This document shows, one piece after another, positions 19,529 through 26,805 of a DNA stretch of 64,000 nucleotides; positions within the stretch are counted from its first letter, which is position 1; every line of letters begins with the position of its first letter. This DNA is from Pseudomonadota bacterium (GTDB lineage: Bacteria; Pseudomonadota; Gammaproteobacteria; Xanthomonadales; Xanthomonadaceae), in assembly GCA_023388715.1 (NCBI GenBank), contig JAEWFT010000024.1:41197-105196 (forward strand), in the 5' to 3' direction. The position numbers and the translations under genes were made by a program. Under the pieces are notes generated by a model, which saw only the letters and a program-made list of their open reading frames with translations, did no database searches and was not told the origin of the DNA.

Positions 19529-22500
19529 GCGACCCGCCGCCCCCGGCGGAGACCGCCACCGGGCTGTACATGCATGCCGACCTGGCGGTCGGGACCCTGG
19601 TCGCCGGGCGCTTCCGGATCGAGGGCGTGCTTGGCGTCGGCGGCATGGGCGTGGTCTACCGCGCGCGCGACGAGGCGCTCGGGGTGCCGGTGGCGCTGAA
19701 GCTGCTGCGCCCGGAACTGGCGGCGCGGCCGGACGCGTTCGAGCGCTTCCGCCAGGAACTGCTGCTGGCGCGCCAGGTGTCGAGCCCGCATGTCGTGCGC
19801 ATCCATGATCTTGCCCGCCACGAGGAGCGCTGGCTGATCAGCATGGATTACGTGGAGGGCGAGGCGCTCGACCGCCGTCTCGACCGCGGCGGCCCGCTGG
19901 AGGTCGAGGAGGCCCTGCGCATCACCCGCGACATCGCCGAAGGGCTGGCCGCGGCCCACGCCACCGGCGTGATCCATCGCGACCTCAAGCCCGCCAATAT
20001 CCTGCTCGACCTGCAGGGGCGCGCCTTCATCAGCGATTTCGGGGTGGCGCGCTCGCTCGCGGGGGCCGGCATGACCGCGACCGGGGCGGTGGTGGGCACG
20101 CCGGAGTACCTGTCGCCGGAACAGGCGCGCGGCGGGGCCGTGGATGCGCGCAGCGACCTCTACGCGCTGGGCCTGATCCTGTACGAGATGCTGGCGGGCA
20201 AGCCGCCGTTCTCGGGCGCCACCGCCGCCGAGATCCTGGCGCAGCGGCTGGTGCGCGTGCCGCCGCCGGTGTCGCGCCTGCGCGCCGGGATCCCGCCCTG
20301 GGTGGCGCGGCTGGTCGACAAACTGTTGCGGCCGCAGCCCGCGCATCGCTTCGGCAGTGCGCAGGCGGTGATTGCCGCGATCGACCGCCGCGAGGTCGCG
20401 CGCGAGTGGCGGCCCGGTCGCGGGATGGCACTGGCGGTCGCCGGCGCGGTGGTGGTGGCGGGGCTTGCGGGCGGCTGGTGGTGGTCGCGCCAGCAGCAGG
20501 ACGCCGTCCCCGCCACGGTCGAGGCGTCGGCGCCGTTGCGACGGCTGCTGGTGCTGCCGGTCGAAATACAGTCCGGCGAGGCGGGCGTTGCCGCGCAGCT
20601 GATGGCTGCCGGTGACCACCTGCGCGACGCGCTGGCGGAGATTCCCGGGGTCGCGGTGGTCGATCGCCGGCGAAGCTGGCAGGCGCTGGAAATGGCCGGA
20701 CCCGCCGCCGGGGATCCCACGGCACTACGGCGGCTGGCCGCGGCGGAACGCATCCTGCAGCTGCGGGCACACCCGGACGGGCAGGGCTGGCGGATCGAGG
20801 CCCTCCTGCATGGCGGCGCCGCGGCGCCCACCCGCATCGACGGCCCGCTGGCCGCGGACCCGGTCGCGGCGCTGCAGGCCTGGGCGAAGCGCCCGCAGAC
20901 CGCCACCGCGCTCGGCCTGCCCGCCCCGATCCCGGACCTTGGCCTGCCTGCAACCCCGGCGCTGCAGGCACAGGGCGCGGCCCTGCAGGGCGCACGCCGT
21001 GGGGACATCGGCGAGCTGCTGGAGAGGTCGCGCGAGGCCGCCGCCAGCGCACCGGGCTATACCCGCGCCTGGCTGGAGCAGGCCGAGGCCGCGCATGCAC
21101 TGGGTGACGAGGACGCCGCCTTCGCCGCGATTGAGGGCGGGCAGGCGACGCTGGAACGGGCGTCGGCGCGGCTCAGGCACCGCTACCTCGCCATGCGCGC
21201 CACCCTGGAAGGCGATGCGCCCACCGCGGTCGCGCACTGGCGCGCACTGGCGGAGGCCAACGCCGACGACACCGAGGCCGCGCTGCAGCTGGCGCGCGCG
21301 CGCGGCGCCGGCGGCGACTTCAAGGCCGCGGTGGCCGCCCTGCAGGCACTTGCAACGCGTGACGCGCAGGATCCGCGCGTCTGGTTCGAACTCGGGAAAT
21401 TCTCCATCCTCAGCGGCGATGCGCAGCGCGCGGTGGACGAGCACCTGGTGCGCGCGCTGGTGCTGTACAAGCGCAGCGGCGATGCCTTCGGCGAAGCCGA
21501 GACGGTCAACGCGCTGGGCATCGGCTATGGCCGCCTGGGCCAGACCGCCGACGCCGAGGAGCAGTACCGCCGGGCGATCGCGCTGCGTGCGCAGGTCGGC
21601 AACCGGCGCGGCGAGGCCACCAGCCGCAGCAACCTCGCGGCGATCCTGAGCCTGCGCGGGCGCTATGCGGAGGCCGCGCGGCAACTCGAGCAGGCGCGGG
21701 CGCTGCGGGTGGCGCTGGACGATCGCGCCGGGCTGGCGGCGGTCGAGCATGACCTCGGGCTCCTGGCAGAGGAGCGCGGCGACTACCCGCTGGCCTTGGC
21801 CGCCTACCGCCGTTCGCTGCAGGCCTGGGAGAACGTCGGCGACCAGCACGGCATCGCCCAGGCGCTCGATGGCATCGGCTTTGCGCGTTACCAGATGGGC
21901 GCCTATGCCGACGCGCAGGCGTACTGGCAGCAGGCCGCGCACACCTATGCCGGGCTGGGCGACGAGACCGGCAACATCCGCACCAGCCAGAACCTGGGCC
22001 TGCTTGCGGTGGCGCGCGGGCAGTGGCGCACCGCGCGCGGCCTGCTGGAAGGCTCGCTGGCCTCCGCCGAGCGCCTGCAGATGGCCGAGGAAGCAGCGGT
22101 CAGCCGGCGCCACCTGGCAGAACTGGAGCGGATGCAGGGCCACTACGCGGCGGCGCTGGCGCAGGCAGAGGCCGCGGTCGCCTCGTTCCAGCGCCGCGAG
22201 GACGCACGCGGCCAGGCCGAAGCCGGGCTGCTGCGGGCGCAGGTCCTGCTGGACCTGCATGCCGATGTCGACGCCGCGCGCGCGCTGGCGGCGCTGGCCC
22301 CGGTGCTGGAAAAGGCATCGCGCGAGCAGCAGGCGATGGCGTCCATGCTCGAGGGTCAGCTGGCGTCGCGGCGCGGGGATGCCGGCGCCGCCCGGCGGCA
22401 CTTCGCCGATGCGTCGCGGCAGGCGCGGATGTCGGGGGTGCTCGCCCTGCAGCTGCAGGTGGCGTTGCTGGGCGGGGGCAATGGGGATCTGAAGGCGCAG

Positions 22501-22818
22501 TCGGAAAGCCTGGGCAATGTCCCGCTGCGGCTTGACTGGCTGGAACGCGCGATGACCCGGGCGCTGGAGCGTGGCGACGCCGCGGGCGCAGTCGCCGCCT
22601 ACCGGCAGGCGCAGCCTCTGCTGCGCGGGGGCGACTACCGGCGCGCCTGGGTCCTGCATCGGCTTGGCGCGCGTGCGCTGGCGGCGCAGGGCGCGGCACA
22701 GGAAGCACGGGCGGCGGAGGCTGCAGCCGCGCGTGCGTGGAACGACACCCTCGCGAAGCTGCCGGAGGACCGGCGCGAGGCGTACCGGCGCGCCAACACC
22801 ATGGAGAACGTGCGATGA
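19525..22818 (+). CDS. Membrane Ser/Thr protein kinase with C-terminal TPR repeats
   Basis: 1097-residue Hanks-type kinase. The kinase domain (about 30-290) is complete: glycine loop GVGGMG (36-41), Lys59, catalytic HRDLKPAN (151-158), DFG (171-173), activation loop GTPEYLSPEQ and RSDLYALG. One transmembrane helix (301-320) is followed by a FlgO/adenylate-cyclase-like domain (about 335-450) and a long run of TPRs (about 520-1000). These resemble the TPR sensor parts of some histidine kinases. With one membrane span, the TPR region should be periplasmic. The GTG start overlaps the FHA gene stop; its own stop overlaps the histidine kinase start (ATGA). Confidence 0.92.
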   Translation: MSDPPPPAETATGLYMHADLAVGTLVAGRFRIEGVLGVGGMGVVYRARDEALGVPVALKLLRPELAARPDAFERFRQELLLARQVSSPHVVRIHDLARHEERWLISMDYVEGEALDRRLDRGGPLEVEEALRITRDIAEGLAAAHATGVIHRDLKPANILLDLQGRAFISDFGVARSLAGAGMTATGAVVGTPEYLSPEQARGGAVDARSDLYALGLILYEMLAGKPPFSGATAAEILAQRLVRVPPPVSRLRAGIPPWVARLVDKLLRPQPAHRFGSAQAVIAAIDRREVAREWRPGRGMALAVAGAVVVAGLAGGWWWSRQQQDAVPATVEASAPLRRLLVLPVEIQSGEAGVAAQLMAAGDHLRDALAEIPGVAVVDRRRSWQALEMAGPAAGDPTALRRLAAAERILQLRAHPDGQGWRIEALLHGGAAAPTRIDGPLAADPVAALQAWAKRPQTATALGLPAPIPDLGLPATPALQAQGAALQGARRGDIGELLERSREAAASAPGYTRAWLEQAEAAHALGDEDAAFAAIEGGQATLERASARLRHRYLAMRATLEGDAPTAVAHWRALAEANADDTEAALQLARARGAGGDFKAAVAALQALATRDAQDPRVWFELGKFSILSGDAQRAVDEHLVRALVLYKRSGDAFGEAETVNALGIGYGRLGQTADAEEQYRRAIALRAQVGNRRGEATSRSNLAAILSLRGRYAEAARQLEQARALRVALDDRAGLAAVEHDLGLLAEERGDYPLALAAYRRSLQAWENVGDQHGIAQALDGIGFARYQMGAYADAQAYWQQAAHTYAGLGDETGNIRTSQNLGLLAVARGQWRTARGLLEGSLASAERLQMAEEAAVSRRHLAELERMQGHYAAALAQAEAAVASFQRREDARGQAEAGLLRAQVLLDLHADVDAARALAALAPVLEKASREQQAMASMLEGQLASRRGDAGAARRHFADASRQARMSGVLALQLQVALLGGGNGDLKAQSESLGNVPLRLDWLERAMTRALERGDAAGAVAAYRQAQPLLRGGDYRRAWVLHRLGARALAAQGAAQEARAAEAAAARAWNDTLAKLPEDRREAYRRANTMENVR

Positions 22819-23543
22819 GCGACATCGCCATCGACCACCTGCGCGACGACTATCGGCGGCTGCTGGAAAGGCTGGAGGCGAACGAGCGCGAGTTCCGCCG
22901 GCTCGGGCGCGCGGTCTGGAAGGTGCAGGAAGACGAGCGGCGGCGGCTGGCGCGCGAGCTGCATGACGGCATAGGGCAGAACCTGACCGCGCTCAAGCAC
23001 GGACTGGCGCAGCTGGAGGCCGAGCTGCCGCCCGCGCAGCGGGAGCGACTGCAGGCCGCGATCGCGCTGTGCCACGGCACGCTGGAAGACACCCGCGAGA
23101 TGTCGCGCCTGTTGCGTCCGCCGATCCTCGACGACCTCGGGCTGGAGCCGGCCTTGCGCTGGCTGGCGCGCAGCGTGGGCGAGAGCGCTGCGCTTGCGGT
23201 CGAGCTGGAAGTGGAGAACCTGCCGCCGGTCGACGGCGAGGTGCAGACGCTGCTGTTCCGGGTGGCGCAGGAAGCGCTGAACAACGTCGCCAAACACGCC
23301 CAGGCGCAATCGGTGCTGGTCCGGCTGGCGGGACGCGGGCCCATGGTGCTCCTGCATGTGGCCGACGACGGCCGCGGCTGCGATCCGAAGGCGGCGCTGG
23401 CCAGTGGCGGCAGCGGCATCGGCGGCATGCGCGAGCGACTGCGTCTGTACGGCGGCACCCTCGAACTGCACGCCGAGCCGGGCCAGGGAACGCGCCTGCG
23501 CGCGGCGCTGCCGTGGGAGCCGGCGGCGGTCGCATCGGCTTGA
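22815..23543 (+). CDS. Cytosolic NarL-type sensor histidine kinase
   Basis: 242-residue soluble HisKA_3 histidine kinase with no membrane helix and no recognisable sensor domain. A short N-terminal coiled coil (1-38) leads to the dimerisation/phosphoacceptor helix DERRRLARELHDGIGQNL with His50. The HATPase_c domain follows, with the N box EALNNVAKHA (about 153-162), the G1 box DDGRGCD (184-190) and the G2 region GSGIGGMRERL (199-209). Because it lacks a sensor, its input probably comes from a partner, most simply the TPR kinase encoded just upstream (ATGA overlap). The response regulator follows 46 bases later. Partner assignment is inference from operon structure. Confidence 0.92.
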   Translation: MSDIAIDHLRDDYRRLLERLEANEREFRRLGRAVWKVQEDERRRLARELHDGIGQNLTALKHGLAQLEAELPPAQRERLQAAIALCHGTLEDTREMSRLLRPPILDDLGLEPALRWLARSVGESAALAVELEVENLPPVDGEVQTLLFRVAQEALNNVAKHAQAQSVLVRLAGRGPMVLLHVADDGRGCDPKAALASGGSGIGGMRERLRLYGGTLELHAEPGQGTRLRAALPWEPAAVASA

Positions 23544-23589
23544 CGCTTCCCCCCGGAGCGCGCAACTTGGCGTCGGGCAGGGGGAGATG

Positions 23590-24225
23590 ATGCGGATACT
23601 GATCGCCGACGACCACACGATGGTGCGCGAGAGCCTGGTCAAGCTGCTCGAGGCCGCGGGCGACGTGCAGGTGGTGGCGCAGGCCGCCGACGGAATCGAG
23701 GCGCTGGAGAAGGCGGAGCTGACCCGGCCCGACATCGTCGTGGCCGACCTCACCATGCCCAGGCTGGGCGGCCTGGAGGTGGTGCGGCGCCTGCGCGAGA
23801 AGCTGCCCAACACGCGGGTGCTGGTGCTGACCATGCACCAGGAAGACGAGTACGTGCTGCAGGCGGTGCGGGCCGGCGCTTCCGGTTACCTGGTCAAGGA
23901 CAGCGCCGGCAGCGAACTGCTGGCCGCGGTGCGCAGCCTGCATGCGGGGCGCGGCTATTTCGGGCCGCAGGCGTCCAAGGCGCTGGCCGAGCAGATGCAG
24001 CATCCCGGGCGCGCCGGCGACAGCCCGTACGGCGAACTCACCCCGCGCGAGCGCGAGGTGTTCCACCTGATCGCCGAGGGGATGACGACCAAGGAAATCG
24101 CGCGCCGGCTCGAGATCAGCGTCAAGACCGCGGAGAATCACCGCGGCCGCGTGCTCGACAAGCTGGGCATGCGCAACACCGCCGAACTGGTGCGCTACGC
24201 CTTGCGCAAGGGCCTGCTGGATTGA
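23590..24225 (+). CDS. NarL/LuxR-family response regulator
   Basis: 211-residue two-domain regulator. The receiver has ADDH (7-10), phosphoacceptor Asp53 in VADLTMP, and the Lys of GYLVKD. The C-terminal LuxR-type helix-turn-helix (about 143-205) has LTPREREVFHLIAEGMTTKEIARRL and KTAENHRGRVLDKLGM. It is a DNA-binding transcription factor, targets unknown. Two adjacent ATGs (23587, 23590) follow AGGGGGAG. The second gives better spacing. The stop overlaps the TTG start of the downstream hydrolase gene, so the operon extends at least to 24845. Confidence 0.93.
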   Translation: MRILIADDHTMVRESLVKLLEAAGDVQVVAQAADGIEALEKAELTRPDIVVADLTMPRLGGLEVVRRLREKLPNTRVLVLTMHQEDEYVLQAVRAGASGYLVKDSAGSELLAAVRSLHAGRGYFGPQASKALAEQMQHPGRAGDSPYGELTPREREVFHLIAEGMTTKEIARRLEISVKTAENHRGRVLDKLGMRNTAELVRYALRKGLLD

Positions 24226-24845
24226 CGGCGCCGCAGCGCGTGCTGCTGGTGCATGGCCTGCTCAATGCCGACTGGTGGCTGCTGCCGCTGGCCGCCCAGT
24301 TGCGGCGCCAGGGCTTCACCCCGCTGCACTTCGATTACCCCAGCGTGCGTGGCGGCCCGGGGCAGGCCATCCCGCAGCTGGCGCAGCGCCTGCGCGAAGG
24401 GGACGTCGATGCCGTCGTTGGCCACAGCCTGGGCGGACTGGTGGCGCTGGAGGCGCTGCGGCAGGCGCCGGGCGCGGGCGTGCGGCGGGTGGTGTGCATC
24501 GGCTCGCCGCTGTGCGGCAGCGCGACCGCGCGCCGGGTGCAGGCCCGGCGCTGGACGCGACCCCTGCTGGGGCGCAGCGCGGGCCTGCTGACCGCCGGTC
24601 TTGCGCGCTGGGACGGCCAGGCCGAGCTGGGCGTGGTCGCCGGCGACGTGCCGCGTGGCCTGGGGCGGCTGTTCTCGCAGTTCGACTGTCCTTCTGACGG
24701 CACCGTCGGGGTGGAGGAGACGCGGCTGCCGGGCTGCGCTGACCATTGCGTGGTCCACGCCAGTCACACCGGCCTGGTGTTCTCGCCAGAGGCGGCCCGG
24801 CAGGCGGCGAATTTCCTGCAGCACGGCAGGTTCCGGCCGGCCTGA
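24222..24845 (+). CDS. Alpha/beta-fold hydrolase, lipase-like
   Basis: 207-residue protein with an alpha/beta-hydrolase core. The oxyanion-side motif is VLLVHGLLNADWW (7-19), the nucleophile elbow GHSLGG (67-72, Ser69), and a late His occurs in HASHTGLVF. There is no signal peptide, so it is cytosolic or exported in another way. The fold resembles small lipases/esterases (PGAP1/YheT-like), but the substrate is unknown. The start is an uncommon TTG at 24222 that overlaps the regulator stop; GTG at 24240 would trim the conserved first strand. The overlap is the main argument for TTG. Confidence 0.78.
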   Translation: MTAPQRVLLVHGLLNADWWLLPLAAQLRRQGFTPLHFDYPSVRGGPGQAIPQLAQRLREGDVDAVVGHSLGGLVALEALRQAPGAGVRRVVCIGSPLCGSATARRVQARRWTRPLLGRSAGLLTAGLARWDGQAELGVVAGDVPRGLGRLFSQFDCPSDGTVGVEETRLPGCADHCVVHASHTGLVFSPEAARQAANFLQHGRFRPA

Positions 24846-24862
24846 GCGGGCAGGCCGCCGGC

Positions 24863-24891
24863 CGTCCTGGCGTGCGGCAACCCCGTATAAT
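24863..24891 (+). promoter_or_regulatory. Candidate promoter of yebC-ruvCA
   Basis: A perfect -10 TATAAT (24886-24891) lies 30 bases before the yebC ATG. The -35 is poorly defined: with 17-base spacing the region reads CGTCCT. It marks the point where the housekeeping backbone resumes after the insertion, so the ruv block probably does not depend on read-through from the signalling operon. Confidence 0.45.
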
Positions 24892-24921
24892 CCGCGGCCA
24901 CTGTTGGACCCTGGACTGGCA

Positions 24922-25644
24922 ATGGGACGTGGACCCTCCATCGAGGCGCGCAAGAACGCGGTCGATGCGCAGCGCGGCAAGATTTTCACCAAGGTGATCC
25001 GCGAGATCTCGGTGGCGGCGCGCGCCGGCGGCGGCGACCCGGCGGGCAACCCGCGCCTGCGCGCGGCGATCGACAAGGGCCTGGCCGCGAACATGACCAA
25101 GGACGTCATCGAGCGCGCGATCAAGAAGGCCACCGGCGAGCTGGAAGGCGTCGAGTACGAGCAGATCCGCTACGAGGGTTACGCCCCGGGCGGCGTCGCG
25201 GTGATCGTCGATTGCCTGACCGACAACAAGGTTCGCACCGTGGCCGACGTGCGCCATGCCTTCGGCAAGCACGGTGGCAACCTCGGCACCGAAGGCTCGG
25301 TGGCCTTCATGTTCCGCCGCCTCGGCGTGCTCAGCTACGACCCCGGTGTGGACGAGGACGCGGTCACCAACGCGGCGATCGAGGCCGGCGCCGAGGACGT
25401 CGCGGTGTACGACGACGGCGCGATCGACGTGGTCACCGCGCCGGACGATTTTGCCGCGGTGAAGGCGGCGATGGAGGCGGCCGGTCTGGCGCCGGGCTTC
25501 GCCGAAGTCACGATGCGCGCCGACAACGACATCGCGGTGGACGGCGAGACCCGCCAGCAGGTCGAAAAGCTGCTGGCGTGGCTGGCGGACATGGACGACG
25601 TGCAGGAGGTCTACTCCAACGCCGACCTCGGGGCCGCCGCGTAA
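24922..25644 (+). CDS. yebC: YebC/PmpR-family protein
   Basis: 240-residue YebC/PmpR family member, recognised by the N-terminal KIFTKVIREISVAARAGGGDPAGNPRLR stretch, the middle YEGYAPGGVAVIVDCLTDN and the FGKHGGNLGTEGSVAFMF segment. Family members were described as transcription regulators; recent work on homologues also points to a ribosome-associated role in relieving stalls. The first residues (MGRGPSIEARKN) are the variable part; many homologues start MAGHSKW. It lies upstream of ruvC with a 26-base gap, as in other gammaproteobacteria. Confidence 0.95.
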   Translation: MGRGPSIEARKNAVDAQRGKIFTKVIREISVAARAGGGDPAGNPRLRAAIDKGLAANMTKDVIERAIKKATGELEGVEYEQIRYEGYAPGGVAVIVDCLTDNKVRTVADVRHAFGKHGGNLGTEGSVAFMFRRLGVLSYDPGVDEDAVTNAAIEAGAEDVAVYDDGAIDVVTAPDDFAAVKAAMEAAGLAPGFAEVTMRADNDIAVDGETRQQVEKLLAWLADMDDVQEVYSNADLGAAA

Positions 25645-25670
25645 TCGCCGCGGGCGATGCGGAGCGGGGC

Positions 25671-26207
25671 ATGACGCGCATTCTCGGGATCGATCCGGGT
25701 TCGCAGAGGACCGGCGTCGGCATCATCGACGTGTCCGCCGACGGCAAGGTCGCGCACGTGCACCACCAGCCGCTGGTGCTGCTGGACGCCGCCTCGTTCC
25801 CGCTGCGCCTGCGCAAGCTGCTGGACGGCCTGTGGGCGCTGATCGAGCAGTACGCACCGGACGAGGTCGCGGTCGAGCAGGTGTTCCTGTCCAACAACGC
25901 GATGAGCGCGCTCAAGCTGGGGCAGGCGCGCGGCGCGGCGGTGGCCGCCTGCGTGGCGCGCGACCTGCCGGTCAGCGAATACGCGGCCAAGGAGATCAAG
26001 CTGGCTTTGGTCGGCAGCGGTGGCGCCGACAAGCAGCAGGTCCAGCACATGGTCGGGATCATGCTTGGCCTGGCCGGCAAGCTGCAGGCCGACGCCGCCG
26101 ACGCGCTGGCGGTGGCGGTCACCCACGCGCACGTGCGCGCCAGCGCCCAGCGGCTGGGCGTGGACGCGCGCGCCGCCTGGGGCCGCAAGGGCAGGGGGTC
26201 GCGATGA
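25671..26207 (+). CDS. ruvC: Holliday junction resolvase RuvC
   Basis: Endonuclease that cuts Holliday junctions symmetrically in recombinational repair. The 178-residue protein has the acidic catalytic residues in the expected places: Asp7 (GIDPG), Glu in AVEQVF (about 66) and the C-terminal Asp pair in DAADALAVAVTH (about 141-144). Starts after GGAGCGGGGC. The stop overlaps the ruvA start (ATGA), so translation of the two is coupled. Confidence 0.97.
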   Translation: MTRILGIDPGSQRTGVGIIDVSADGKVAHVHHQPLVLLDAASFPLRLRKLLDGLWALIEQYAPDEVAVEQVFLSNNAMSALKLGQARGAAVAACVARDLPVSEYAAKEIKLALVGSGGADKQQVQHMVGIMLGLAGKLQADAADALAVAVTHAHVRASAQRLGVDARAAWGRKGRGSR

Positions 26208-26788
26208 TCGGCCGGCTGAAGGGCGTGCTCATCCACAAGGCGCCGCCGTGGCTGGTGATCGACGTCAATGGCGTCGGCTACGAACTGGAGGCCCCGATGA
26301 GCACGTTCTACGACCTGCCGGAGCCGGGCCGCGAGGTGTTCCTGTTCACCCACTACGCGCAGAAGGAGGACAGCGTGTCGCTGTACGGTTTCCTGCGCGA
26401 GTCGGAGCGCCGGCTGTTCCGCGACGTGCAGAAGGTGTCGGGCATCGGCGCGAGGATCGCGCTGGCGGTGCTGTCCGGCGCAAGCGTGGACGAATTCGCG
26501 CGGCTGGTGCAGACCAGCGATGTCGCCGCGCTGACCCGAATCCCCGGCATCGGCAAGAAGACCGCCGAGCGAATGGTGGTGGAACTGCGCGACCGCGCCG
26601 CCGACATCGCGGGCGGAGTCCCCGGCGTGGCCGGGATGCCGGGCGACCCGCTGTCGGAGGCGATCACCGCGCTGCAGGCGCTGGGCTACAAGCCCGCCGA
26701 CGCCGACCGCATGGCGAAGAAGGCCGCGGCCGAGGGCGACGATGCCCCCGCCATCATCCGCAAGGCGCTGCAGTCCGCGCTGCGCTGA
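26204..26788 (+). CDS. ruvA: Holliday junction branch migration protein RuvA
   Basis: 194-residue junction-binding subunit that loads RuvB helicase rings. Domains are an N-terminal OB-fold (1-64, MIGRLKGVLIHK and DVNGVGYEL), tandem helix-hairpin-helix motifs (VSGIGARIAL and IPGIGKKTAER, about 73-130), an acid-poor linker and the C-terminal RuvB-binding domain (about 150-194, ITALQALGYKPADADRM). In many relatives ruvB follows directly; here kup and a luciferase-like oxidoreductase gene intervene. Confidence 0.97.
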   Translation: MIGRLKGVLIHKAPPWLVIDVNGVGYELEAPMSTFYDLPEPGREVFLFTHYAQKEDSVSLYGFLRESERRLFRDVQKVSGIGARIALAVLSGASVDEFARLVQTSDVAALTRIPGIGKKTAERMVVELRDRAADIAGGVPGVAGMPGDPLSEAITALQALGYKPADADRMAKKAAAEGDDAPAIIRKALQSALR

Positions 26789-26805
26789 TCGCGCAGCCCG
26801 CCGAC

